36,538 bases of DNA. Origin: UBA7477 sp045602925 (GTDB lineage Bacteria; Bacillota; Clostridia; Oscillospirales; Ruminococcaceae). The stretch spans positions 1-36,538 of the forward strand of contig JAZSCN010000028.1 in NCBI GenBank assembly GCA_045602925.1, in the 5' to 3' direction. The position numbers were made by a program, and so were the translations under genes. Shown in pieces: positions 1 to 7,407 of the stretch; the first letter of the stretch is position 1; each line of letters opens with the position of its first letter. Below the pieces are notes generated by a model. The model saw only the letters and a list, made by a program, of their open reading frames with translations, was not told the origin of the DNA and did not search any database.

Positions 1-280
1 CCGACAACGAGTTTTTACACCCTTTGTGCACTTCTTTCTTGACAAAGAAGTGCCAAGAAGTCAAGAACTGCGTCGCTTCGGTATACGGTCGCTATGCTCC
101 CTGCCGAAGTCTCCTTGTTCGCTTTTACAGACAAAATCAGAACTCCACGTTTTTACAAACTGCATTGTCAAGCGTTTCTAACAAGTTACCAGCGAGAGCG
201 TACGTCACACTCTATCATTCCTTAAGGCTGTAAAAACTGTTTTCGCCGTATCGGTGCTAGCGTTTTTCTACTCGCCCAAC
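1..280 (-). repeat. Dispersed structured repeat, copy A (truncated by window edge)
   Basis: Read on the minus strand, this copy starts with GTTGGGCGAGTAG directly after the T-run of the terminator at 281-305 and runs off the window edge. It contains a perfect 10-bp hairpin (GCACTTCTTT / AAAGAAGTGC, 28-53) and a second stem CTTCGG / CCGAAG. The same sequence recurs, rearranged, at 3657-4092, 33305-33655 and 35919-36538. Short ORFs cross it in more than one frame, but none is kept intact in all copies, so I treat it as non-coding. Confidence 0.85.
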
Positions 281-305
281 AAAAAGCCCCCTTAAAAAGG
301 GGGCT
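281..305 (-). terminator. Intrinsic terminator of the secreted-protein gene
   Basis: On the minus strand a stem of AGCCCCC with AT extensions pairs with GGGGGCT and is followed by five T residues. It lies about 130 bp downstream of the stop codon at 438, and repeat copy A starts immediately after it. Confidence 0.85.
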
Positions 306-344
306 ATACTATCTTTAGTTTTGTGGGGTGACATTTCACGCAAC

Positions 345-418
345 GTTCGGGAATTTTCGCAGAAAATTCCTAGGCACGCCCACGCACACCTTGGTTAACG
401 ATAAGCTATCGGGCGTGC
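345..418 (-). repeat. 3' UTR hairpin module, copy 1
   Basis: On the minus strand a long-range stem GCACGCCC / GGGCGTGC (411-418 with 374-381) encloses an AT-rich stretch. It is followed by a 9-bp hairpin GGAATTTTC-TGC-GAAAATTCC (350-370). The same order, with the same TGC loop but a different paired stem, occurs at 4193-4263. Just upstream, directly after the stop codon at 438, is a small CCAGC / GCTGG hairpin shared with the jag 3' end. Confidence 0.65.
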
Positions 419-437
419 TGGTCCAGCGTGTGGCTGG

Positions 438-1862
438 TTATCTTCTCTTCTTGGTTGCTACCATTGCAGCTGCTGCAAGTGCGATACCTGCAAGTGCAAG
501 AGAAGCTGTTGCACCCGTTTGAGCATTGTCGTCGGCAGGGTCGTCCTTTTCAACAGAACCGTCGATTTCAGGTACGTCGAGCGGCTCATCAGCTGGTTCT
601 TCCGGTTCATCAGCTGGTTCTTCCGGTTCATCTGTTGGTTCGTCTTCAGGCTCTTCCTCAGGCTCTTCCTCAGCAGGCTTTGCTTCGCACTCTGTAAGGA
701 TGTAGCTTTCAAACTCGTCAGCCCAGCTATACTCGGAAACAAGCTCTCCATCGCCGTTTACAGTAAATGTACCGGTTGCACTGAAAGCGTAGCCGCTGTT
801 TGGATAAAGGATTGCACGGAAGGAGTACTGCTTGCCTTCTTCAAACACTTCGTCGCCTTCCATAACTCTGAAGTCTTCAAGTTCCTCGTCATAAACGCCC
901 CAGTCGAGTGAACCCATTGAGTAGTTTGCACCCTCAGGAAGCTTTACGCTTGCGAGATTTTCTTCAACAGTTTCGCCGACTGTTGGCTCAACGTAGCCTT
1001 CAACGCCGATTTCTGTGATTAAAACATACTCAGGAACCTCGTATACAAAGCCTACGAATGCCTCTCCGCTTGAATATACATATGAATCCTCATAAACATA
1101 TTCTGTTGAGCCGTTTACTGTAATTTCAGCGTTAGCGTCAAAAACATATCCGAACTTAGGTGTAACCATCACCTGGAAGCCGTAAATCTTGCCCACTTCA
1201 AATACTGTGTCAGGCGAAAGCGAGTCTCCGACTGGTAGGTAGTCCTCGTCAAGCTCAAAGCAGGTAGGGTTGGCTTCGGAGCCTGTATCCATAAGCTCAT
1301 AGTTTGCGCCCTCAGGAAGCTTCAGACCGTCAAGGATATCTCCTAATGTCTGTCCTGCAGCAGGCAGGTCAAAGCCCTCTACATCAATTTCAGTAATAGT
1401 TGTCAGTGTCATTTCCTTTGCCTCTGTGTTCACGAGTGAAACGCAGGCACTGTCAGCGTCAACACGGCAATAAAAGTCTTCAACAAGAGTGTCCTCTCCG
1501 TTGATTGTCAAAACTGCGTCATCAGCAAACTCATATCCCTCATTCGGAATTACGTAAAAGTCTGCGGCATAGATTACGCCCTCTTCAAAGGTTTCGTCTT
1601 CGAAATCGTAATATTCGTCATCATCCTCTACATAGGTATACCAGTTTACATAGTCAATGCTGTAATTTGCTCCCTCAGGAACCTTGATTTGAGTTGTCTG
1701 TTGAGCCTCCGTCACACCTACATAAGGTATAACCTCGCCTATTACGTCAACTGCGTCAATGACAATGTTTTCGCCCTCAGCAAATGCTGTAATCGATAAC
1801 ATTGAAGCTGAAACAAAAAGAGCTGTCAGAGCGGCAGTGATACGGTTTTTGTTGATTCTCAT
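438..1862 (-). CDS. Secreted three-repeat protein with sortase-type C-terminus
   Basis: This is a 474-aa surface protein of unknown function. The N-terminus is a signal peptide with likely cleavage after AFA (residue 28). Three tandem units of about 120 aa follow. Each contains PEGANY near its start and ends in a block like YxFxxxxxPxxGYxF followed by TVNG or TING. Next is a Pro/Glu/Asp-rich spacer (about 395-440) and a C-terminus with NAQTGA (about 446), a hydrophobic segment and KKRR. That layout matches sortase-anchored proteins, although NAQTG is a variant of the LPXTG/NPXTG motif, so anchoring is inferred. The start ATG has a GGGAG ribosome binding site. The gene is monocistronic, with a promoter at 1931-1959 and a terminator at 281-305. 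The repeats suggest a structural or ligand-binding role, but no catalytic motif is visible. Confidence 0.85.
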   Translation of the reverse strand: MRINKNRITAALTALFVSASMLSITAFAEGENIVIDAVDVIGEVIPYVGVTEAQQTTQIKVPEGANYSIDYVNWYTYVEDDDEYYDFEDETFEEGVIYAADFYVIPNEGYEFADDAVLTINGEDTLVEDFYCRVDADSACVSLVNTEAKEMTLTTITEIDVEGFDLPAAGQTLGDILDGLKLPEGANYELMDTGSEANPTCFELDEDYLPVGDSLSPDTVFEVGKIYGFQVMVTPKFGYVFDANAEITVNGSTEYVYEDSYVYSSGEAFVGFVYEVPEYVLITEIGVEGYVEPTVGETVEENLASVKLPEGANYSMGSLDWGVYDEELEDFRVMEGDEVFEEGKQYSFRAILYPNSGYAFSATGTFTVNGDGELVSEYSWADEFESYILTECEAKPAEEEPEEEPEDEPTDEPEEPADEPEEPADEPLDVPEIDGSVEKDDPADDNAQTGATASLALAGIALAAAAMVATKKRR

Positions 1863-1930
1863 AATATCAACTCCCTTTCATATAAATTATGTCTTGAAAA
1901 GACTGCTCCCCAGATATAAGGATTACATTA

Positions 1931-1959
1931 GTTATACATTATGAAAACCAAAAAATCAA
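1931..1959 (-). promoter_or_regulatory. Sigma-A promoter of the secreted-protein gene
   Basis: On the minus strand, TTGATT is separated by 17 bp from TATAAC, about 70 bp upstream of the start codon. Confidence 0.55.
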
Positions 1960-2012
1960 TACTTCTCTTGAACTTTTTAAAATGTTTTTGCTTATATATT
2001 TTTTATTTTCCG

Positions 2013-2041
2013 TGAAACCTTTTGACGCCCTGCGGTGTATT
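2013..2041 (+). promoter_or_regulatory. ECF-type promoter of the small lipoprotein gene
   Basis: TGAAACCTTTT, exactly 10 bp, then GGTGTATT. The same two blocks with identical spacing precede the ECF sigma gene at 33813-33841. Sequences of the GAAAC (-35) and CGT/GTATT (-10) type are typical of autoregulated ECF sigma factors in Firmicutes. The lipoprotein start codon is about 57 bp downstream. Confidence 0.75.
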
Positions 2042-2097
2042 ACTTACAAAGGGGCAATATTCCGTTGCTCCGCATTCAGAAGGAGAAAAAGAATTAA

Positions 2098-2382
2098 ATG
2101 AAAAAACAGCTATTTTATTTACTCACAGCTTTTCTTCTGGCGAACTCACTTTCGGGTTGCTCAAACAATGATGACAGCAGCAAGGCAGAAGGCAAGGAAC
2201 ACACAGGCTCACCGCTTCTCAGCGGCATAACCTCAGACAACTACAAGCAGACCTGTCTTATTTACTCTGACACAGCGGACGCTAAGAAGGTCGGACTTGT
2301 AAACTACACCACCGGCGAGGTTATCATTCTCGACAAGGACGGCAAGGAGGCTGTAAGCTGCAGATATATGTCGCTTTTCTAA
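2098..2382 (+). CDS. Small lipoprotein, probable ECF regulon member
   Basis: This is a 94-aa protein with a short basic start, a hydrophobic stretch and a lipobox LSGC at residues 18-21, so it should be exported and lipid-anchored at Cys21. The mature part is about 74 aa and begins with a Ser/Asn/Asp-rich linker. A compact segment follows that could form a few beta strands (LVNYTTGEVIILDKDGKE), and no known domain is recognised. An AGGAGA ribosome binding site precedes the ATG. Its promoter is the same two-block ECF motif found before the sigma gene at 33866, so it is probably an envelope-stress or signal-responsive lipoprotein under that sigma factor. The regulatory link is inferred from promoter identity. 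The gene is convergent with the aldo/keto reductase and shares its bidirectional terminator. Confidence 0.8.
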   Translation: MKKQLFYLLTAFLLANSLSGCSNNDDSSKAEGKEHTGSPLLSGITSDNYKQTCLIYSDTADAKKVGLVNYTTGEVIILDKDGKEAVSCRYMSLF

Positions 2383-2408
2383 TCTGAAATCTACTCTCCA
2401 TACATAGA

Positions 2409-2450
2409 AAAACACCCACAGGGGAAGCTATCCCCCCTTGTGGGTGTTTT
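2409..2450. terminator. Bidirectional intrinsic terminator
   Basis: A 12-bp perfect stem AAAACACCCACA / TGTGGGTGTTTT has an inner GGGG / CCCC stem and A/T runs on both sides. It separates the convergent lipoprotein and aldo/keto reductase genes and can serve both. Confidence 0.9.
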
Positions 2451-2465
2451 GTTTTGCATATTGAA

Positions 2466-3587
2466 CTAGCCCTCAAGCTTTTCTGTTGCTTCCTTCAGAA
2501 GCTCAATGATAGGAAGGTGCTGAGGACATACCGCCTCACACTGACCGCAGCCGATGCAGGAGGATGCCTTTCCGCTTCTGTCTACAAGTCCACCGTAGAA
2601 GAACTTTGGTCTGTTGTCATTAGGGAACTTTCTTATAGTATTAAGAGCGCTAAAAACGTCAGGAATACTGATGTTCTGTGGGCAACCGTCTACGCAGTAT
2701 CTGCATGAGGTACAGCCGACAAGCTTTACAGCGAGCATCTTCTCTGTAACAGCCTTCAGAACCTCCTGCTCATCTTCGCTGAGAGGCTCAAAGTTTGTAA
2801 AGGTTTTTATGTTGTCCTCGAGCTGCTGCTCGTTTGACATACCACTAAGAATTGTCATAACTCCCTCGAATCCACCACAGAAGCGCATTGCCCATGAAGC
2901 AACCGACTTATCCGGTGTAGCTTGCCTAAACATTTCTTCAAGCTCCTTGTCAACATTTGCGAGTGTGCCACCCTTGACAGGCTCCATAATAATCATTGGA
3001 ATTTTTCTCTCAGCAAGTATCTGGTAGAGCTTACCGGACTGCACGATATCGTTATCCCAGTCGGCATAGTTAAGCTGAATTTGTACAAACTCTATTTCAC
3101 GATGCATATCGAGCACCTTTTCTAAAAGCTCAGGAGTGCCGTGGAAAGAGAATCCGAGGTGCTTGATTTTTCCTTCTGCTCTCTTTTCGATTCCCCAGTT
3201 GAAGCAGTCGAGCTTTTCGTAGGTGTCGTAGTTGTTGCCGTCCTCTAAGCTATGCAGGAGGTAGAAGTCGAAGTAGTCAAGGCCTGTTCTTTCGAGCTGT
3301 TCGTTAAAGACCTTATCTCTGTCATCAAAGCTGTTGATAGCCCAAGCAGGAAGCTTTGTTGCTACCATATAGTCCTCTCTTGGATAACGGCCGACAAGTG
3401 TCTCCTTTATTACCTTTTCGGAATTTCCTCCGTGGTAAACATAAGCAGTATCGAAGTAATTAAAGCCTGCCTTCATATAGCTGTCTACCATACCTCTTAC
3501 ACGCTCAAAGTCGATTTGTCCATCCTTTTCGGGAAGTCTCATAAGACCAAAGCCGAGCTTTGACATTCTCTCAAGATTTATTGACAT
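2466..3587 (-). CDS. Aldo/keto reductase with C-terminal 2[4Fe-4S] ferredoxin domain
   Basis: This is a 373-aa cytoplasmic oxidoreductase. Residues 1 to about 270 form the aldo/keto reductase barrel, with the expected catalytic Asp and Tyr (FDTAYVYHGG), Lys (VATKLPAW) and His (LLHSLED). The C-terminal part holds two 4Fe-4S motifs, CTSCRYCVDGCPQ at about 295 and CIGCGQCEAVCPQ at about 343, each CxxCxxCxxxCP. This fused architecture is common in anaerobic Clostridia. It is expected to shuttle electrons between a carbonyl substrate and ferredoxin or NAD(P)H, but the substrate cannot be told from sequence. The ATG is preceded by AAGGAGGA. The promoter at 3630-3659 lies at the edge of repeat copy B. 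It is transcribed alone and ends at the bidirectional terminator. Confidence 0.92.
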   Translation of the reverse strand: MSINLERMSKLGFGLMRLPEKDGQIDFERVRGMVDSYMKAGFNYFDTAYVYHGGNSEKVIKETLVGRYPREDYMVATKLPAWAINSFDDRDKVFNEQLERTGLDYFDFYLLHSLEDGNNYDTYEKLDCFNWGIEKRAEGKIKHLGFSFHGTPELLEKVLDMHREIEFVQIQLNYADWDNDIVQSGKLYQILAERKIPMIIMEPVKGGTLANVDKELEEMFRQATPDKSVASWAMRFCGGFEGVMTILSGMSNEQQLEDNIKTFTNFEPLSEDEQEVLKAVTEKMLAVKLVGCTSCRYCVDGCPQNISIPDVFSALNTIRKFPNDNRPKFFYGGLVDRSGKASSCIGCGQCEAVCPQHLPIIELLKEATEKLEG

Positions 3588-3629
3588 TTTTCTTCCTCCT
3601 TAAAAGCATAAAAACTATGGATTTTTATA

Positions 3630-3659
3630 ATTTTAACACTCTTTTAGGCTTTCTGTCAA
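3630..3659 (-). promoter_or_regulatory. Putative sigma-A promoter of the aldo/keto reductase gene
   Basis: On the minus strand, TTGACA (3654-3659) is separated by 18 bp from TAAAAT (3630-3635). The first bases of the -35 box fall inside sequence shared with the far end of the window, so the repeat may supply part of the promoter. Confidence 0.5.
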
Positions 3660-4092
3660 TAAGCTTTTGGCAAGCCACAAAAATAAACCTCACAAAAATG
3701 ATATAAAAGTCAGCACAAGGGGTGCCGTGCAAAAGAATGTGATACCTTTATCCGTACGCAAAAACTGTTCTTACCGTATCGGTGCAGGCGTTCATCTATC
3801 TGTGTCCTTGAGGGTATGTCGAGTTTTTACGCCTTTTGTGCACTTCTTTCTTGACAACGAAGTGCCAAGAAGTCAAGAACTGCGTCGCTTCGGTATACGG
3901 TCGCTATGCTCCCTGCCGAAACCTCCTTGTTCGCTTTTACAGACAAAATCAGAACTCCACGTTTTTACAAACTGCATTGTAAAGCGTTTCTGCCTTGTTA
4001 CCAGCGAGAGCGATTGTCATACGTTACCATTCCTAAAGGCTGTAAAAACTGTTTTCGCCGTATCGGTGCTAGCGTTTTTCTACTTGCCCAAC
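3657..4092 (-). repeat. Dispersed structured repeat, copy B (longest left copy)
   Basis: This is a minus-oriented copy starting at GTTGGGC directly after the T-run of the terminator at 4093-4117. It includes the two hairpins of the family, a second occurrence of the internal block CACCGATACGG, and a longer distal tail that reaches the aldo/keto reductase promoter. Positions 3657-3970 match the reverse complement of 36225-36538 with only about four differences counted by eye. The 146-aa ORF running opposite is not conserved in frame in all copies. Confidence 0.85.
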
Positions 4093-4117
4093 AAAAGCCC
4101 CCACTAACGTGAGGGCT
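4093..4117 (-). terminator. Second intrinsic terminator at the edge of repeat B
   Basis: On the minus strand, AGCCCTCAC-GTTA-GTGGGGGCT is followed by four T residues. The same hairpin, base for base, terminates the rubrerythrin gene at 32943-32966, so the terminator itself belongs to the repeated sequence. Confidence 0.8.
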
Positions 4118-4140
4118 AGCATTGTTTTCATATTACGTCC

Positions 4141-4290
4141 GACCGTGCCGACAGACAAACTTTCTTTACTTCAAAAGAGCAGACGAGGTTCGGATAAATT
4201 CCGCAGGAATTTATCTAGGCACGCCAAGACAAACCTTCGATAAACAGAGAATCCGAGGCGTGCTGAGGCACAAATGCCCGTGCCGGATTA
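4141..4290 (-). repeat. 3' UTR hairpin module, copy 2
   Basis: On the minus strand this holds GGCAC / GTGCC, then a long-range stem GCACGCC / GGCGTGC (257-263 with 219-225 of the 4000 block). A perfect 10-bp hairpin GATAAATTCC-TGC-GGAATTTATC (4193-4215) follows, then a block AAAGTTTGTCTGTCGGCACG that recurs after rubrerythrin at 32828-32847. The flanks and TGC loop match copy 1 at 345-418, but the stem sequence differs and is still paired. Confidence 0.65.
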
Positions 4291-4332
4291 TAAAATCATA
4301 CGCAAAAAGTTCGTTTGCACACTAAAATAAAA

Positions 4333-4352
4333 AGCCCCCCTTGAGGGGGGCT
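4333..4352 (-). terminator. Intrinsic terminator of the rpmH-jag operon
   Basis: On the minus strand, AGCCCCCC-TCAA-GGGGGGCT is followed by TTTTTATTTT, about 65 bp after the jag stop codon. It is almost the same hairpin and upstream context as the terminator at 281-305. Confidence 0.9.
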
Positions 4353-4415
4353 ATACTATATTTGAATTACTGACACCCTTTGCGGGGGGTGACATTCGGT
4401 CCAGCGTGTGGCTGG

Positions 4416-5228
4416 TTAGAATTCAATCTTTGAGTAAAGTCCTGAACCGAGGTCAAGAGTATCTTCCGGCTTTGGCTTCTTGTAGTCCTTCTCGAAAGAA
4501 GTTGAGATATCAAAGCTCTTTGCAGGGCGCTGACCTCTTCTTCCACCGTTAGAACCTCTGCGGTTACCACCCTTAAAGCCTCTGCCACCATCACGTCTTT
4601 CTCTCTTTTCAGTCGAGCTGATGAGAACCTTTCTGTATGGCTCTTCGCCAACAGAACGTGATGTAACGCCTTCGATTTCAGAAACTGTAGCGTGAATAAT
4701 TCTTCTCTCGTAAGGATTCATTGGCTCGAGAGCTGAAGTTCTGCCGTTTCTCTTAACGCTTGAAGCAATCTTCTTAGCGAGCTCCTCGAGCTGTTCCTTT
4801 CTCTTTTCTCTAAAGCCGTAAGAATCAAGAGAAATTCTGTAGTAATCTCTGTCAATTCTGTTGCAGATGAGTGAAGCGAGGTACTGGAGGGAATCGAGAA
4901 GGTCACCCTTCTTGCCAATAAGCTCTTCAAGGCCTGTGCCGTAAAGCTCAATCTTTGCGCCGTTTTCGATTTCTTCAGTTTCAACCTTAGCATCCTCAAT
5001 GCCCATATCTACGAGCACCTTCTTGATGTAAGCGCTTGCAAGGTCAGCCTTTATTTCTTCATAAGAAGCCTCAACCTTAGCTTCACCCTTTATCTTGCCG
5101 AAGAGTGACTTCTTAGGCTCTTCAATAACATTAAATGTAATCTTTTCTGCACTAACGCCGAGCTCGTTTACTGCAAGCTCCTTTGCCTCGTCTACAGACT
5201 TAGCAGTAAAAATCTTTGTAATAGCCAT
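4416..5228 (-). CDS. jag: Jag/KhpB RNA-binding protein
   Basis: This is a 270-aa cytoplasmic RNA-binding protein of the Jag (KhpB, SpoIIIJ-associated) family. An N-terminal Jag_N domain (1 to about 50, with KSLFGKIKGEAKVE) is followed by a KH-type domain around 75-145 (GxxLEELIGKKGDLLDSLQYL). An R3H domain around 150-205 contains the invariant Arg and His in YERRIIHATVSE. The C-terminus is a Gly/Arg-rich tail (about 210-240, GGRGFKGGNRRGSNGG) that is not part of the usual short Jag and may add nonspecific RNA contact. It is last in the rpmH-rnpA-yidD-yidC-jag operon, 20 bp after yidC. The stop codon is followed at once by a CCAGC / GCTGG hairpin also found after the gene ending at 438. Confidence 0.95.
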   Translation of the reverse strand: MAITKIFTAKSVDEAKELAVNELGVSAEKITFNVIEEPKKSLFGKIKGEAKVEASYEEIKADLASAYIKKVLVDMGIEDAKVETEEIENGAKIELYGTGLEELIGKKGDLLDSLQYLASLICNRIDRDYYRISLDSYGFREKRKEQLEELAKKIASSVKRNGRTSALEPMNPYERRIIHATVSEIEGVTSRSVGEEPYRKVLISSTEKRERRDGGRGFKGGNRRGSNGGRRGQRPAKSFDISTSFEKDYKKPKPEDTLDLGSGLYSKIEF

Positions 5229-5248
5229 CTTATTATATCTCCTTTTCT

Positions 5249-6661
5249 TTAGTCTTCGTAGTATTCATCGCCGTATTTTTCAGCCATACGTCTTCTAGCC
5301 TCGTTTAGCTTCTTTCTCTGAAGCTCCTTGAGTTCTGCCTTAGAGAGCTTGGTCTTATCAACCTCAGTCTCTACGTCGGCTTCTACATCAGTATCTATTT
5401 CCGAATCGTCTTCGTCTTCCTTAAGCGAAGCCTTCATTCGAGCAACTGTAGCGTTGTTTGAGCCGTTTGCTTCATTATACGCAATCATCTTCTGGAGCAT
5501 ATTCTTGCGCTTGCTCTTAGCTGTAGCCATTTCTGCTTCAACAATCTTGTCAATCTTTTCAGGAGTATAGATATAGTGAAGTGCAACCATCTGAATAAGA
5601 CCTAAAATTGAGTTGTAAATCCAGTAGATACCAAGACCAAGAGGGAATCCGAATGCAATCCAGAGTGAGAGAAGTGGCATAATGTACATCATACCCTTCA
5701 TAGCGCCCTTAATCTGTACGCTTGGGTTGTTCTTCTTCTGGAAGTAGGATGAAATAAACGAAGTTAAAAGCTGCAGAGCGAATGAAAGAAGCGGAACAAT
5801 AATTGTAATGTTGCTTGTTGATGGGTAAACGCCGAGATTAAAGCCTAAGAGTGAGTAGTTATAGTCCTTAACCTCTTTTACGATATCCTTATCAATATCG
5901 TCAAAGAACTGTGTGTAGCCGTCCTTTATCATATTGATGATAACGAGCTCAGGTCTTGTCTGAAGCTGTGGAGAAACCTTCTCCTCGTTAATCATATATT
6001 CGTACAGCGAAACGCCCTCTTCGGTAGCCTCAGGCTTGTTGTACATTTCGAGAGCTACGATAACATCTTCTAATGCATCCTTTTCAATCTTTGCAGTCTT
6101 CTTGAAAGTACAATCCTTGACTTCGTTATCTCTGAGTGCAGTTACAAGTGCGTCGGTTTCTTCCTCTGAGAGAACCTCGTTGCCGTCTTTATCGTACAAG
6201 CTGACAAGCTTGTTATAGTCGATTTTATTATCTCTGATTTCATAGCATACTGTATACATATTCTTTACAACAGTATCTGCCTTTTCAAAGCTCTCATTTG
6301 GTACGTCGTTGAGCACGTAGGTGAGTGGGTCATAAACAACGTGAATGAGTGAGAAGAGTATCAGCATTGTAATAAGCATCGGCAGACAGCTTGCGAACGG
6401 GCTGGCATTCTGCTTAGCGTAGAATTCAGTCATCTTTTCCTGATACTTCTGCTGGTCCTTGCCGTACTTCTTCTTAATCTTTTCAAGCTCCGGCTGAAGC
6501 TTCTGCATTTTAACAGTAGCCTTTTGCTGCTTAATCTGAAGTGGTAATGTAATAAGCTTTATGATAATTGTAAAAGCTAAAAGTGCCAGACCGTAGTCCT
6601 TGAGCAGCTCATAGCAAAGCTGCATTATGTAACCGAGTGGTTTTGCAATTAATCTAAACAT
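5249..6661 (-). CDS. yidC: YidC/OxaA membrane protein insertase
   Basis: This is a 470-aa insertase that places proteins into the cytoplasmic membrane with or after SecYEG. The first hydrophobic segment (about 20-40) leads into the conserved cytoplasmic region LPLQIKQQKA and a charged coiled-coil hairpin (55-85). Further membrane segments lie near 90-110, 290-320, 335-355 and 360-385. Between the second and third segments is an extracytoplasmic insert of about 170 aa rich in Lys/Asp/Glu, longer than in Bacillus SpoIIIJ. The C-terminal 70 residues are charged and probably bind ribosomes. No lipobox signal peptide of the SpoIIIJ type is visible at this start. The ATG follows GGAAA in the 33-bp gap after yidD. 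Confidence 0.95.
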   Translation of the reverse strand: MFRLIAKPLGYIMQLCYELLKDYGLALLAFTIIIKLITLPLQIKQQKATVKMQKLQPELEKIKKKYGKDQQKYQEKMTEFYAKQNASPFASCLPMLITMLILFSLIHVVYDPLTYVLNDVPNESFEKADTVVKNMYTVCYEIRDNKIDYNKLVSLYDKDGNEVLSEEETDALVTALRDNEVKDCTFKKTAKIEKDALEDVIVALEMYNKPEATEEGVSLYEYMINEEKVSPQLQTRPELVIINMIKDGYTQFFDDIDKDIVKEVKDYNYSLLGFNLGVYPSTSNITIIVPLLSFALQLLTSFISSYFQKKNNPSVQIKGAMKGMMYIMPLLSLWIAFGFPLGLGIYWIYNSILGLIQMVALHYIYTPEKIDKIVEAEMATAKSKRKNMLQKMIAYNEANGSNNATVARMKASLKEDEDDSEIDTDVEADVETEVDKTKLSKAELKELQRKKLNEARRRMAEKYGDEYYED

Positions 6662-6694
6662 AAATATTTCCTTTCCGTTACCTTAAGAAAGCCT

Positions 6695-6937
6695 CTACTT
6701 GCCGTTTTTCTTAAAAATGTGGAACTCCTCCGGTACATAATCTACCCCGCCTCTCGACCAGGGGTTGCACCTTAGTATTCTCCATGTAGAGAGTATAGTT
6801 CCCTTAAAAAATCCGTGCTTTTTATATGCCGTCAGTGCGTAGTTTGAGCAGGTAGGATAATATCTGCACCTAGGCGGAAAAAGCGGACTTATAAACTTCT
6901 GATAGACTCTTATTAAAAAACGTGCAATAATACTCAT
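6695..6937 (-). CDS. yidD: YidD membrane protein insertion efficiency factor
   Basis: This is an 80-aa protein of the YidD family, an amphipathic membrane-associated helper of YidC-dependent insertion. The family hallmarks are visible: YQKFISPLFPPRCRYYPTCS near residues 12-31, the following NYALTAYKKHG helix, and RCNPWSRGG near 56-64, with the family's conserved Cys residues. It lies 3 bp after rnpA and 33 bp before yidC, the canonical order in Firmicutes. Confidence 0.95.
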   Translation of the reverse strand: MSIIARFLIRVYQKFISPLFPPRCRYYPTCSNYALTAYKKHGFFKGTILSTWRILRCNPWSRGGVDYVPEEFHIFKKNGK

Positions 6938-6940
6938 AAT

Positions 6941-7318
6941 TTACGCTTTCTTGCTCTTGTCGTTTTTCTTGACGGGCGCCAATGCTGTCTTGTCAATTTC
7001 CTTTATAAGACGTTCCCTGAAGAATCTGCATAGCTCATCGGTCTTTCTCTGTGCAATATCATTTCTTGCAACAAAGACAAGGTCATAGCCAATCGGAAAA
7101 TTCTTTTCCTCAAGTCTGTATGCAGCCCTGAGCATTCTCTTTGCTCTGTTTCTTGTGACAGCGTTGCCGAGCTTCTTGCCGGCTGTTATTCCCATTCTGT
7201 TGTAGGGAAGCTTATTTTGTCTGAAATAACAGGTAACTATCCCGCATGCGACAAATCTCCCTTTAGTATAGGCCCGTGAAAAATCCTTGTTTTCCTTAAT
7301 GATTTCTGTAAAAAGCAT
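6941..7318 (-). CDS. rnpA: Ribonuclease P protein component
   Basis: This is the 125-aa protein subunit of RNase P, which matures the 5' ends of tRNAs. It carries the RNR motif NAVTRNRAKRMLRAAYR around residues 47-63 and the basic, aromatic N-terminal half (FSRAYTKGRF) expected of the family. I chose the ATG at 7318. A longer reading frame opens at 7360, but that start lies inside the terminator stem at 7349-7400 and would add 14 residues not seen in RnpA. The gene follows rpmH across an intrinsic terminator, so its expression depends on read-through or on a processed transcript. Confidence 0.93.
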   Translation of the reverse strand: MLFTEIIKENKDFSRAYTKGRFVACGIVTCYFRQNKLPYNRMGITAGKKLGNAVTRNRAKRMLRAAYRLEEKNFPIGYDLVFVARNDIAQRKTDELCRFFRERLIKEIDKTALAPVKKNDKSKKA

Positions 7319-7348
7319 AGTATCTCTTTTTCTCTCATATTCACTAAC

Positions 7349-7400
7349 AAAAAAGACCACACAATACCAAAGCGTAAAAACTTGTTGGTATAGGGTGGTC
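7349..7400 (-). terminator. Intrinsic terminator/attenuator between rpmH and rnpA
   Basis: On the minus strand a two-part stem GACCAC + ATACCAA pairs with TTGGTAT + GTGGTC and is followed by six T residues (7349-7354). It begins 8 bp after the rpmH stop codon and ends about 30 bp before rnpA. It should cut most transcripts after rpmH, giving more L34 than RNase P protein. Confidence 0.85.
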
Positions 7401-7407
7401 AGCGTTT

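Noticed and set aside
519..911. 130-aa plus-strand ORF opposite the surface-protein gene
   Set aside because: Phe/Leu/Arg repeats arise from the antisense of the acidic Pro-rich spacer.
3667..4107. 146-aa ORF across repeat B (and related ORFs at 24-233, 33284-33595, 36056-36289 and 36220-36528)
   Set aside because: Reading frames are open in two registers and are interrupted in other copies. There is no ribosome binding site, and hairpins covary across copies. Low-level coding cannot be fully excluded.
7319..7360. Longer rnpA start at 7360
   Set aside because: It begins inside the terminator stem after rpmH and adds residues not typical of RnpA.
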